Shown one piece after another: positions 43,790 to 51,241 of a stretch of DNA of 51,561 nucleotides. Both the position numbers and the translations under genes were made by a program. Below the pieces are notes generated by a model, which was not told the origin of the DNA, did not search any database, and saw only the letters and a list, made by a program, of their open reading frames with translations. Origin of the DNA: Dehalococcoidia bacterium (GTDB lineage Bacteria > Chloroflexota > Dehalococcoidia > Dehalococcoidales > UBA1222); the NCBI GenBank assembly GCA_003597995.1, contig QZJY01000071.1:1-51561 (forward strand), given 5' to 3'. Numbering within the stretch: position 1 is the stretch's first letter; each line of letters begins with the position of its first letter.

Positions 43790-44737
43790 CTAGTCCTCCG
43801 GTTGCTCATCTCCGTCGAGGGACGGTAGCTCGAAGTTGGATTCAAGATACTCGCGCACGTTCCCCCACTCATCAGATACGAGCGTAAGCAATTGCTTTTC
43901 CGTGCGCTCTAGTTGCAGGTCCTCGTTCCATACCACGTCATCTCTGAGTTCTAGTACTGCGGCCCGGATTAGGTCGCTAATCACCGCCGGCTCAAGAGCG
44001 TCAAGCTCCCATGACCCATTGCCATACTCAGCAATGTACCCCATAGCCCGCGAGTCGGATAACTTGGCCGGGTTGGGCGGCGGGTTGTATTGCTGCACTT
44101 GATCCATGTTGAGCGCTAGCCGCCGAACGGCTATCTGGGTACCGCAGAACATGGACAGGCGCTCTCGGATATCGCGCGTCATGTCGATGCCGCTCGGATC
44201 GTGGTCGCCTAGGTGTAGCACGATAGGTCGTTGCCCCGCGCGGATGCGATTGATAAAGCGCCGCCCCGCCGACCACGCCTCCGACTGACTCACGTAGCCG
44301 CGACATGAGAAATACGGCACGTCAAGCTCCTCGCATACCCCGGCAATCACGCCCACGAGCGCGTCCTTTTCGATCCATACCTCCGGCCAGTTGCGCTGGT
44401 TAATCCACTTGAAGCGCCGGTAGCTTGACGATACCGCTCCGATAATCTCCTCCGGGTTGCTCCAGTGAGAGAGGCTGCGCACGTTGCGCGTGCGGTCTAC
44501 GATGTAATTCCAGTCGAGTTCGCCGGCAAGACGCGCGTCGTTGACAATCGAGCCTAGTCGGTCGTACTCAGTATCTACGTTAGGGATTAGGGCGCGTCTA
44601 ACGAACTGATAATAGAGCTGGCGAAGCGTGAGGTCGTAGCCCTGCGCCTGGTAGTCTGCGCAGATTGCGTTCGCTTGCTCTATCACGGCGCGCGTTGCCG
44701 CGTTGAAGCGTTTCGGGATGTAGGCGATTAGGGGCAC
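43790..44737 (-). CDS. Single-subunit topoisomerase VI A/Spo11-like protein (mini-A type), 315 aa
   Basis: GGAGG precedes GTG 44737. The 5Y-CAP motif LTLRQLYYQFV gives a candidate catalytic Tyr at 43. A Toprim domain follows with E123 (WIEKDALVGV) and the DxD pair D178/D180 (LHLGDHDPSGIDM). This set defines TopoVI-A/Spo11, which cleaves both DNA strands with a 2-base stagger. No B-subunit GHKL ATPase is in the window, as in the mini-A group described from plasmids and viruses. It may resolve catenated circles, or act as an end-forming nuclease in replication or packaging. Confidence 0.85.
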   Translation of the reverse strand: MPLIAYIPKRFNAATRAVIEQANAICADYQAQGYDLTLRQLYYQFVRRALIPNVDTEYDRLGSIVNDARLAGELDWNYIVDRTRNVRSLSHWSNPEEIIGAVSSSYRRFKWINQRNWPEVWIEKDALVGVIAGVCEELDVPYFSCRGYVSQSEAWSAGRRFINRIRAGQRPIVLHLGDHDPSGIDMTRDIRERLSMFCGTQIAVRRLALNMDQVQQYNPPPNPAKLSDSRAMGYIAEYGNGSWELDALEPAVISDLIRAAVLELRDDVVWNEDLQLERTEKQLLTLVSDEWGNVREYLESNFELPSLDGDEQPED

Positions 44738-45091
44738 TTAAACCTCCTTCGCTGGCTTTGCCGGCTCTGCGACCGCGCGCGCAAGTACGCAGTCGACGAT
44801 TGGAGGGGGACCGGCCTGATAGATGCGCTCGTAACTCACAAGCAACCATCCCTCTCTCCCTTGCTCCTGAAGTATAGGCAATAGGCGCGTTAGGGTCGTC
44901 CGCAGCGACTTGTACTCGTAGGCTATCGGCGGCGGGCCGCTCTTGATTGATTGTGCATGGCTTAGCCCGGCGTGATACGCGCGGCCGCACTCGATGCGGT
45001 GCAAGATGTCGCGGTCTGGAAACTCAGCGTCGTACCAGCGCGCAAACTCCATGGCCTCGTTGCTCATTGCATCCCAGCTATCGCTTTGCAC
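44738..45091 (-). CDS. Hypothetical protein, 117 aa
   Basis: GGGGG lies six bases before GTG 45091. Residues 10-45 are helical (AMEFARWYDAEFPDRDI, YHAGLSHAQSI). Residues 55-108 form a beta domain in which SGPPPIAYEYKSL and QAGPPPIVDC echo each other. Ends just before the TopoVI-A-like gene. Function unknown. Confidence 0.63.
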   Translation of the reverse strand: MQSDSWDAMSNEAMEFARWYDAEFPDRDILHRIECGRAYHAGLSHAQSIKSGPPPIAYEYKSLRTTLTRLLPILQEQGREGWLLVSYERIYQAGPPPIVDCVLARAVAEPAKPAKEV

Positions 45092-45239
45092 TCTCGTCCC
45101 CCTTTTGCTCGTGCTTACGAAGTCGCCCCTGAATCACGAGTACTAATTGATTGCATACCGGGCACAGGCGCCACATACCATCGACCACGGTCGGATCATG
45201 CGCCCACCAGTTGTGACCGGAGCCGGGACATAGATTCAT
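45078..45239 (-). CDS. Tiny zinc protein, 53 aa
   Basis: Translation from ATG 45239 (GGGAG five bases upstream) gives 53 residues with LCPGSGHNWWAHD and LCPVCN, a C/H...C-x2-C site, then a basic C-terminus. It overlaps the next gene by 14 bases. Function unknown. Confidence 0.65.
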   Translation of the reverse strand: MNLCPGSGHNWWAHDPTVVDGMWRLCPVCNQLVLVIQGRLRKHEQKGDESAKR

Positions 45240-45240
45240 G

Positions 45241-45420
45241 TTAACTCCCGCTAGGGTTGCCGCTCCCGCACATGGTACAGCAATAGCCGGTTATCACCGG
45301 CCAACCGCACTCCACGCACGGGTATATGCGAGGGGTATACTCAAGGGCAAGCTCAGTCTTCATTAGATCGTATTGCGCCGGGCTCGGCCTGCGCCGGGGA
45401 ACCGACTGATCGTTAGCCAT
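45241..45420 (-). CDS. Small zinc-ribbon protein, 59 aa
   Basis: AAGGAG precedes ATG 45420. A basic N-terminus (SVPRRRPSP) is followed by CVECGWPVITGYCCTMCG, a compact C-x2-C ... C-x2-C ribbon. Frame extension upstream is not supported. Function unknown. Confidence 0.68.
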   Translation of the reverse strand: MANDQSVPRRRPSPAQYDLMKTELALEYTPRIYPCVECGWPVITGYCCTMCGSGNPSGS

Positions 45421-45652
45421 TGCGTGCTCCTTGTTGCTGCTTCCTGAGACGTACCATGGTCGCGCAATCCGGGCACACAAGAGCCGGATTGACTCGCTCG
45501 TAGCTGGTGAAGCGCCAGATCCGACTTGTCAAGCCGGCGACGCGGCTATTGGGTTGACGGCCGCACAATGCCGCCCCTCGCGGCGGAGTGCCATCTCGGG
45601 CCACATGCCACCACGCCACACCGACGTCGGACACATAGATCCAGCGCGGCAT
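45413..45652 (-). CDS. Zinc-binding protein of the ALCG...CxxC type, 79 aa
   Basis: ATG 45652 overlaps the previous stop (TAATG). AALCGRQP in the middle and LVCPDCATM near the end, with WHVA before, is the same plan as the 46609-46872 protein (ALCG ... ICARCAERR). The two are probably distant paralogues. The long upstream frame is discarded because it lies under the 45652-45840 gene. Confidence 0.68.
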   Translation of the reverse strand: MPRWIYVSDVGVAWWHVARDGTPPRGAALCGRQPNSRVAGLTSRIWRFTSYERVNPALVCPDCATMVRLRKQQQGARNG

Positions 45653-45840
45653 TAGTAAGGTACCTCGGTTCGGGTGCCACAGCGCCGGCATATGTACACG
45701 GCGACGCTGTTGAGCGGCACGGTGTAGCAATTGCCGTCGCGCGACTCCTGCGGCGTGATAACCATGAATCCCGTGGTATCGTATGATACGGGCTCCCAAG
45801 GCAAGAAGCAGCCGCAGCGCGAGCAACGTCGCCTAATCAT
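45652..45840 (-). CDS. Small zinc-ribbon protein, 62 aa
   Basis: ATG 45840 overlaps the upstream stop (ATGA). CSRCGCFLPW and CRRCGTRTEV frame a beta-rich core (TGFMVITPQESRDG). Typical two-knuckle ribbon. Function unknown. Confidence 0.68.
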   Translation of the reverse strand: MIRRRCSRCGCFLPWEPVSYDTTGFMVITPQESRDGNCYTVPLNSVAVYICRRCGTRTEVPY

Positions 45841-46049
45841 ACCCGGCCATCCATCTCATCTAAGAGATGAGATGCGCGCTTGTCTAGTATATCGGCAAGC
45901 TCCCGCAGTCGCTGGGTCTGCGATACCGATACCGGGCCGTTCATAGAGAGAGCGACGCTCTGGATGCCGAGCGCTACTCCTTGAAGGAGTACAGCTAGCT
46001 CCCTTGTGCGACGCTTTGACAGTCCGCGGCTATGTTTGAGGTCAAGCAT
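45837..46049 (-). CDS. Helical hypothetical protein, 70 aa
   Basis: AAAGGAT lies six bases before ATG 46049. Basic N-terminus (HSRGLSKRRTRE) and two amphipathic helices (LAVLLQGVALGIQSV, RLRELADILDKRASHLL). Possible DNA binding or dimerisation protein. No family recognised. Confidence 0.65.
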   Translation of the reverse strand: MLDLKHSRGLSKRRTRELAVLLQGVALGIQSVALSMNGPVSVSQTQRLRELADILDKRASHLLDEMDGRV

Positions 46050-46063
46050 TGCGGTATCCTTTC

Positions 46064-46507
46064 TTAGACCGGAGTACTTTCCGTCCACCGCGTGCCGTTG
46101 TCGGTTATCGTGATGTGTCGGGTGTGGTCAAGGAAGTAGCCATCCGTTGCCGGTGTTACCATCTCCACGCCGTGCACGTGGCGCAACTCATCTACCCTAC
46201 CCTCCTCGCACTCCACGAGCGCCACGGTGTACTCCGTAAACGAACAAGCGACTCGTCTGTAATCGAGCCGCTCTCCGATAACATCAAGAAACGTAACCCG
46301 GCCGCCAGCAAGGAGGTCGATCCCCCCGTAGTACCGTACGATGTATAGGCGTCGCTGCGCATAGCGTGCCGCCAGGGCCTCGTGCTCCCGGCGGTTGCGT
46401 CTGTAGTCCTGCGTGTTGCGTATGAGATCAGCAACGAGATATGCAATGAACATGATTGATATTGCGGCCAACAAGATCGCCATCACCGTTAGCCACACTT
46501 CACTCAT
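46064..46507 (-). CDS. Single-span membrane protein, 147 aa
   Basis: GGAGGAGGG precedes ATG 46507. Residues 4-27 are a membrane helix (LTVMAILLAAISIMFIAYLV). A basic helix follows (RNRREHEALAARYAQRR), then a cytoplasmic beta-rich domain. It is the first gene behind the promoter at 46559-46587. Function unknown. Confidence 0.68.
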   Translation of the reverse strand: MSEVWLTVMAILLAAISIMFIAYLVADLIRNTQDYRRNRREHEALAARYAQRRLYIVRYYGGIDLLAGGRVTFLDVIGERLDYRRVACSFTEYTVALVECEEGRVDELRHVHGVEMVTPATDGYFLDHTRHITITDNGTRWTESTPV

Positions 46508-46541
46508 TAGTAGCCCTCCTCCCGAACGTACGTCTGTCTCT

Positions 46542-46583
46542 AGCGCAACAATGCCGGCATTATAGCGCAATAGTGCCGGCATT
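46542..46583. repeat. Two 20-bp tandem repeats, 22-bp period, over a promoter
   Basis: AGCGCAACAATGCCGGCATT (46542-46561) and AGCGCAATAGTGCCGGCATT (46564-46583) differ at two positions. Each has the palindrome TGCCGGCA. They cover the -10 box and spacer of the promoter at 46559-46587. Two helically phased palindromes over a promoter indicate cooperative repressor binding. Confidence 0.75.
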
Positions 46584-46587
46584 GCAA
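46559..46587 (-). promoter_or_regulatory. Sigma70-type promoter of the 46.5-kb operon
   Basis: On the minus strand TTGCAA (46587-46582), 17 bp, TATAAT (46564-46559). It would transcribe the membrane-protein gene at 46064-46507 and the small zinc genes beyond. The tandem repeats overlap it. Confidence 0.78.
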
Positions 46588-46608
46588 TAGGCGCTTGGTA
46601 AAGGACGC

Positions 46609-46872
46609 CTAAATTTTCGCCGCTCGCTCCGCTTGTCTCACCTCATGTCGCTCTCTGCGCTCAGCACAACGCGCACAGATGCGCATGTGGGAGTGCAGTA
46701 ACTTGGGCACGGTGGACGTTATCGTCCATCCGCCGGGCGGCGGCGGACTGCCACAGAGCGCCCCGCGGCGGACTTTCACCGGGTACTTCTCAAGCCAGCA
46801 CCGACGAATGTAGTGCCAAACGGCATTATGGCTCTCACGTGAGACAAGCGCCCAGATACCTCCGCTAGCCAC
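46609..46872 (-). CDS. Zinc-binding protein of the ALCG...CxxC type, 87 aa
   Basis: GGGAGGACG precedes GTG 46872. VWHYIRRCWLEK, GALCGSPPPPGGW and RICARCAERRERH match the layout of the 45413-45652 protein. The C-terminus is a charged helix. It overlaps the upstream gene by eight bases. Function unknown. Confidence 0.68.
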   Translation of the reverse strand: MASGGIWALVSRESHNAVWHYIRRCWLEKYPVKVRRGALCGSPPPPGGWTITSTVPKLLHSHMRICARCAERRERHEVRQAERAAKI

Positions 46873-47245
46873 GATCCACGTCCTCCCAGCGAGTACCGCC
46901 CGCGTAGATTTGCACTATGCGCCGGCCGTCGGAGTCGCGGAAGCGGCCGTCTTTGGCCGGGTTGATTTGCAGTACACATGGATCGTTGCGCAACGCTTGC
47001 ACTTGTTCGTCGGTTAGCTCGAACAATGTATCGCTAAAGTATCCCTCCCGCGCTTCTTTTGGCTGGCGAAACAGCACGATATGACTGTAGGAATCGAGCC
47101 GCTTCCCCTCCGGGGAAATAGTCTGATCTGCGAGAGGATAGTATGGGTTTGGTAGGCGACGGCCGGTCTTCGGGTCTCTTTGCTCGTAGCGGTCATAATC
47201 GAAGCCGGGATAGAGTTTGGTACGCACGACGTATAGGCGGCTCAT
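46865..47245 (-). CDS. Hypothetical protein, 126 aa
   Basis: ATG 47245 overlaps the previous stop (TAATG) with GAGGTGCG upstream. An alpha/beta protein with LYVVRTKLYPGFDYDRYEQR, then LFELTDEQVQALRNDPCVLQ. The latter resembles rRNA-like ferredoxin folds, but no family is recognised. Confidence 0.65.
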   Translation of the reverse strand: MSRLYVVRTKLYPGFDYDRYEQRDPKTGRRLPNPYYPLADQTISPEGKRLDSYSHIVLFRQPKEAREGYFSDTLFELTDEQVQALRNDPCVLQINPAKDGRFRDSDGRRIVQIYAGGTRWEDVDRG

Positions 47246-47718
47246 TACCGCACCTCATCCGGATCTATGCCGCGAGCAATAAGCCACGCGCCGAGCGCCC
47301 GGACGGTATTCGGATCGGAGACCTCATCTATGGTATGCCATATGCCGGACACCGCGCTGCGGTAGATCGCGCGCTGCGGCGCGCCGTCGGCGCGGGCGCG
47401 ACGCACTTCATCATCGATGTAATACTGCATTGAGTGCAGGAACGCTCCCCACGCTCGGATGAACGGGTAGTCGGATATCGGTATACCGCGCCGCTCGATC
47501 TCGGTCAAGACGTGGTCACGCAAGGCCTCCGCCTTGTCGCCCGTCCAATAGCCATCCGGCCGGCCCTGCATTGCGGCGTGCACAAGCTGTACGCACAAGT
47601 TATACACGCCGACGATACCCTCATCGTCGATTTCCGCAAGGTCTGCCGGCTCCATGGCCTCAACCCGCGCCAAGTAAGCATCCCGTTCGCAGTCGGCTAT
47701 ATGTCTGCGGCGTTCCAT
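47245..47718 (-). CDS. Helical hypothetical protein, 157 aa
   Basis: AAGGAGGG precedes ATG 47718. All-helical and acidic, with DDEGIVGVYNLCVQLVHAA, then RAWGAFLHSMQYYIDDEVRR. Between the DUF3150-like gene and the small zinc genes. No family recognised. Confidence 0.65.
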   Translation of the reverse strand: MERRRHIADCERDAYLARVEAMEPADLAEIDDEGIVGVYNLCVQLVHAAMQGRPDGYWTGDKAEALRDHVLTEIERRGIPISDYPFIRAWGAFLHSMQYYIDDEVRRARADGAPQRAIYRSAVSGIWHTIDEVSDPNTVRALGAWLIARGIDPDEVR

Positions 47719-47778
47719 GGTTAACCCTCCTTGTCCTTTCTTCCCGCGCGTGCCGGGTATGCGCGCCCCACCGTGTTA

Positions 47779-49059
47779 CTATGCCACCGAGCGGCGGCTC
47801 TTGCGGACTGCCAGCCCGAGTGCCTCAATCGGATTCTCCGTCGGGTCGACGCCTAGGCTCTTGCGGGTTGCCCGGAGTGACTTAGCATCCGGCACGTCCG
47901 CAATACCAACCTCACGCCCTGAGCGCGGCGTTTCCCCCACCTGCAGCAGCACGGCGCGGCAAAGTATGCCGAGGTCTTGCAGCGCCTTCTCGATCTGCTC
48001 CGGCGTTTGCTCCCCCTCTGCCGGCGTGATTGCCTTGCCAAGCGCATCGAGCGCCGCGTTGAGTTCCGGGTCGGAGTAGAAGTTCATCTGCTCCGTGGTG
48101 GCAATGAACGAGCGGAGGCTGTTGGCGCTGCGAGCCATGAGCTTGCCGTTATTGCGCTTGATGCTCTCGAGCGCGTTCACGGCCGTCTCGTACACATGGC
48201 TGCGCAATTGCCGCACGAGCTGCTTCAGAAAGGCGTCTACCTGCTCCTCCTTCTGCTCCCGGAACGAGGCGAGGATATCGGCATTCATCTCATCGAGCTT
48301 GCGCTTGCGATCCTCAAGAGCCGCCCGGTCTAGCCGTGCCGTCGCCCACTCGGTCATCTCGGTAGAGAGCTGGTCGGCGCGCTCGCCGCTAACCATTGCC
48401 GGCAGCGGTATGTAAGACAACTCGACGCGGTAGTAGAACGAGCGGTAGATCTCATCCGGCGTCCTGATCTTTGCGCTTACGCGCTCGGTAAACTGCTCGA
48501 TGAACTCGTCCCGCGGCGCATCCGGCCGCATGCCAAGCCGGGTCATGCGGTCATACACGACGCCGGCTTGCGTGCGATAGCTGGAGATCACTTCTTGCCG
48601 GATGGCCTCGTACTCTTTCACGATCTCGTCGCGTAGATTGTAGTAGTCGGCCTCGTGCGTCGCGTTGCGCTCTTTCCAGAACCCGTACATGGTCGCCGGC
48701 ACGAAGCGCCCCCAGCCGGTCTTGTAGCTGTAAGCCTCAAGACTCGTGCGCGCGGCCGCGTCGATTGCGTCGGCCCTATGGATGTACTTGAGGGGTAGCA
48801 AGCGCTTGGCGCCCACCGCTAAGAACTGCCGGATGTGCTCAAGCTCCGCCTCGTCGGTGATGTCGAGGCCAAGCTCCTCAGCGAGACTCTTTGCCGAGAG
48901 CTGCTCCTGCGCGCGCCACCGTCCTAGGTGCAATTGCACGATCACGCCCTGCGTCATAAGCTCCATCCAGCGCGGCCGCTGGATGGAGATCTTGTCCGCC
49001 GACTCTCCGATCTTCTCCGCAACTACGCCGCGAGCTGCCTGCACTTCATCGGGGGTCAT
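47779..49059 (-). CDS. DUF3150-like protein, partner of the AAA+ ATPase, 426 aa
   Basis: GGAGGATAG precedes ATG 49059. The start of the domain (residues 35-80) reads GVIVQLHLGRWRAQEQLSAK, then AKRLLPLKYIHRADAI, which fits DUF3150. Residues 230-330 are long helices. DUF3150 genes are commonly paired with MoxR/CbbQ-type ATPases in phages and plasmids; here the ATPase at 49104 is its immediate upstream neighbour and a MoxR-like ATPase is at 31345. Function of the family is unknown; a substrate adaptor is a fair guess. Confidence 0.68.
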   Translation of the reverse strand: MTPDEVQAARGVVAEKIGESADKISIQRPRWMELMTQGVIVQLHLGRWRAQEQLSAKSLAEELGLDITDEAELEHIRQFLAVGAKRLLPLKYIHRADAIDAAARTSLEAYSYKTGWGRFVPATMYGFWKERNATHEADYYNLRDEIVKEYEAIRQEVISSYRTQAGVVYDRMTRLGMRPDAPRDEFIEQFTERVSAKIRTPDEIYRSFYYRVELSYIPLPAMVSGERADQLSTEMTEWATARLDRAALEDRKRKLDEMNADILASFREQKEEQVDAFLKQLVRQLRSHVYETAVNALESIKRNNGKLMARSANSLRSFIATTEQMNFYSDPELNAALDALGKAITPAEGEQTPEQIEKALQDLGILCRAVLLQVGETPRSGREVGIADVPDAKSLRATRKSLGVDPTENPIEALGLAVRKSRRSVA

Positions 49060-49103
49060 GTTACTATCCTCCTGTTAGATTATTAGGTTATTAGGCTATG
49101 CGC

Positions 49104-50879
49104 CTATAGCTGGCGCCTACCGCGCGGAGCAAGCTGCTCCACGCGCTGATCGAGTCGGTTCCGGTCGCGCAACATATCGCGGTAGCCTTCCGGCAGCAGA
49201 TCAAGGTCGTTGCACTCGCGGATCGCGATCATGGTCATATACTCAACGTCCGATGTGCTAGGCGACAACCGCTCAACGGCCTTGAGCAAGTAAGAGCCGT
49301 CAAGTGCAACCCAGCCGTCATCTTGCGCGATCTCGAGCGCCTTGACAACGAGCGCCTCCAGCTCCGCGCCGCTCCAGCCCTCGGTGGCTGTAAGAACCGC
49401 GGCTATCTCGTTTTCCTTCGCGCCGCGATACCCTATGCCGGCCTTCCGCATAAGTGCCGCCATGATATCCATGCGCTCGGTTACGTTCGGCATAAGGAAC
49501 GGAATCTTCTTGTCGAAACGTCCCGGTCGCTTGAGCGCGGCATCAAGGAGATCCGGCCGGTTGCTTGCGGCTAAGAAGATCACTTGTCCTCGGTGTCCCG
49601 TATCGCTCATATACTCCAGCAGCCTACCGAACACGTTGTTCTGCGCTTGGCTACCACCGTCGCTGGCGCCCTCGCCGCGCCGCACCTTCTGGTCTATCTC
49701 ATCAATGAATACCAGCACTGGTGCTAGCGTGTCAATACCGCGCAGCGCCTTTTCGAGCTTCTGCTCGGCCTCGCCTAGATACTTGCCAAGTATCTTCTCA
49801 GGCTTCAGGAGTACGCAATTGATGCCGGCCTCCTTGGCAACCGCCTCAGCGACCGCGCTCTTGCCCGTGCCGGCCGGTCCCGTCATTAGCACGCCCATGG
49901 GTACTCGCTGCCGGTTCCCAGCCCGGATCGGCTCAATCACGTTGCGATTGAAGAAGTTCTTGACATGGGCTAGGCCTCCTATCGCTTCCCAGCCGAACCG
50001 CGGATCGATGGGCGCCAGCACGTCGGCATACTCGCTGCGCAGGATATCACCCTTCCGCTCGCGAATCAGATCAATCGTCACGGTCTGGTCGTCGGTGGCG
50101 TTTGCGCGCAGGAACGTATCCTCAATATGGATGCGCGATAGGCCCGCGGTAAGGCCAGCTACATCGAGGCCGGCCTCGATCATAACGCCATCACCCTCGG
50201 AATTGTTATAGCGCTCGATGAGGCTCTGCACGTAGGCGCGCCGCTCATCGTAGTTCGGAGGCGGCACAAGGATCGACTCGTATTTCGTGCTAGCCGAGCG
50301 CAGGTCGGCATGGATCTCAGTTATGTTGTTCGCCACGAGGATCAGCACGTTATTGGATGCTGCGACCTGCGGGTCGGCGCCGAGCCGGGCAAGTGTCACC
50401 AGCGCGGTTCTATCGGCCGGCGACATGGCCGCCTTATCGGTCGCCGGCACGATTGTTTCAGCGTAGTCAATTATCACCACACATTGCCGGCGCGGGTTAT
50501 CTCCTTGAGGCGTTCTTAGTGCCGTCTCAAGAAGGGGCAATGCTTGTGCGGGCTCGCGCGGCAGCTCCTCTTGTTGCCCGGCTTGCCCGTTGGCGGCACG
50601 GAGCGCCGCGATGGCGGGGTCAATGTTATCACTTAGGCCAATGAGCTGGGTGAAGCGCTCGCGCATGCCGGGCAACGGGAACGATAGGCCGGCAGCGCGG
50701 TCATAGTGCACGATGACCTCGCTATCCTTGAAGAGCTGGTCGAGATAGGAGTGCAATAGCACTCCCGGCTGCACGTAGTCTCGCACGCTAAAATGCAGGA
50801 TGAACGCATGCCCGATGCCGTCGAGATAACGGCTGGTGAGTTGCTGTACCCATGCCGGTTGCCCGTTAACGCTTGACAT
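49104..50879 (-). CDS. Ycf46/FtsH-type AAA+ ATPase, 591 aa
   Basis: AGGAGG precedes ATG 50879. Residues 1-270 are an N-terminal degenerate AAA-like domain (CVVIIDYAETIVPA near 133, VLILVANNITEIH near 178, no Walker A). Residues 290-540 are a classical AAA module: Walker A GPAGTGKS (334-341), Walker B VLVFIDEID (388-396) and the second region of homology ASNRPDLLDAALKRPGRFD. This two-domain plan is that of Ycf46-like proteins. There is no protease or membrane domain, so it would unfold or remodel proteins. Co-transcribed with the DUF3150-like gene. Confidence 0.82.
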   Translation of the reverse strand: MSSVNGQPAWVQQLTSRYLDGIGHAFILHFSVRDYVQPGVLLHSYLDQLFKDSEVIVHYDRAAGLSFPLPGMRERFTQLIGLSDNIDPAIAALRAANGQAGQQEELPREPAQALPLLETALRTPQGDNPRRQCVVIIDYAETIVPATDKAAMSPADRTALVTLARLGADPQVAASNNVLILVANNITEIHADLRSASTKYESILVPPPNYDERRAYVQSLIERYNNSEGDGVMIEAGLDVAGLTAGLSRIHIEDTFLRANATDDQTVTIDLIRERKGDILRSEYADVLAPIDPRFGWEAIGGLAHVKNFFNRNVIEPIRAGNRQRVPMGVLMTGPAGTGKSAVAEAVAKEAGINCVLLKPEKILGKYLGEAEQKLEKALRGIDTLAPVLVFIDEIDQKVRRGEGASDGGSQAQNNVFGRLLEYMSDTGHRGQVIFLAASNRPDLLDAALKRPGRFDKKIPFLMPNVTERMDIMAALMRKAGIGYRGAKENEIAAVLTATEGWSGAELEALVVKALEIAQDDGWVALDGSYLLKAVERLSPSTSDVEYMTMIAIRECNDLDLLPEGYRDMLRDRNRLDQRVEQLAPRGRRQL

Positions 50880-51066
50880 CGACTCTTACCTCCTGGTCGT
50901 CATGCTTGTGCTGCTCCACGGCCGATATGCTATCGAACGTGATGCCGTCGGCCTTCAGGTCGCGGACTACCGCGGCAATCTTCGGCGCCGCCTCCTCGTA
51001 CGTGCCGTCCTCGATGAAGAATGCCAGCCGGTTCTCGCTAACGATCACGCGCAATCGCATGTTCAC
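50866..51066 (-). CDS. Small alpha/beta protein, 66 aa
   Basis: GTG 51066 overlaps the upstream stop (GTGA); ATG 51060 is the alternative. RLRVIVSENRLAFFIEDGTY, then a helix and VEQHKHDDQEV with a His-rich turn. It lies directly before the Ycf46-like ATPase, overlapping it by 14 bases, and may be a cofactor of it. No family recognised. Confidence 0.65.
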   Translation of the reverse strand: MNMRLRVIVSENRLAFFIEDGTYEEAAPKIAAVVRDLKADGITFDSISAVEQHKHDDQEVRVDVKR

Positions 51067-51239
51067 TCCCTCCCTTTTGCCGCTGCCGGTGGACTAATCA
51101 CTACACAGCGGTCGTGCCATGGGCAACCGTAGCAGCACTCGTGCTGGCGGCGGAGCGCTATGCTATTGTATGTGCCCATGCACGCCGGCTCCCAGCGCTC
51201 GACGAACGTGTTCACTCTACAGTGTTCACTCGGGTCCAT
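51063..51239 (-). CDS. Small cysteine-rich protein, 58 aa
   Basis: GAGGTG lies five bases before ATG 51239. It carries six cysteines including ECCYGCPWHDRC, compatible with a zinc site or iron-sulphur cluster. WhiB-like spacing is not present. Coupled to both neighbours. No family recognised. Confidence 0.68.
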   Translation of the reverse strand: MDPSEHCRVNTFVERWEPACMGTYNSIALRRQHECCYGCPWHDRCVVISPPAAAKGRE

Positions 51240-51241
51240 GG

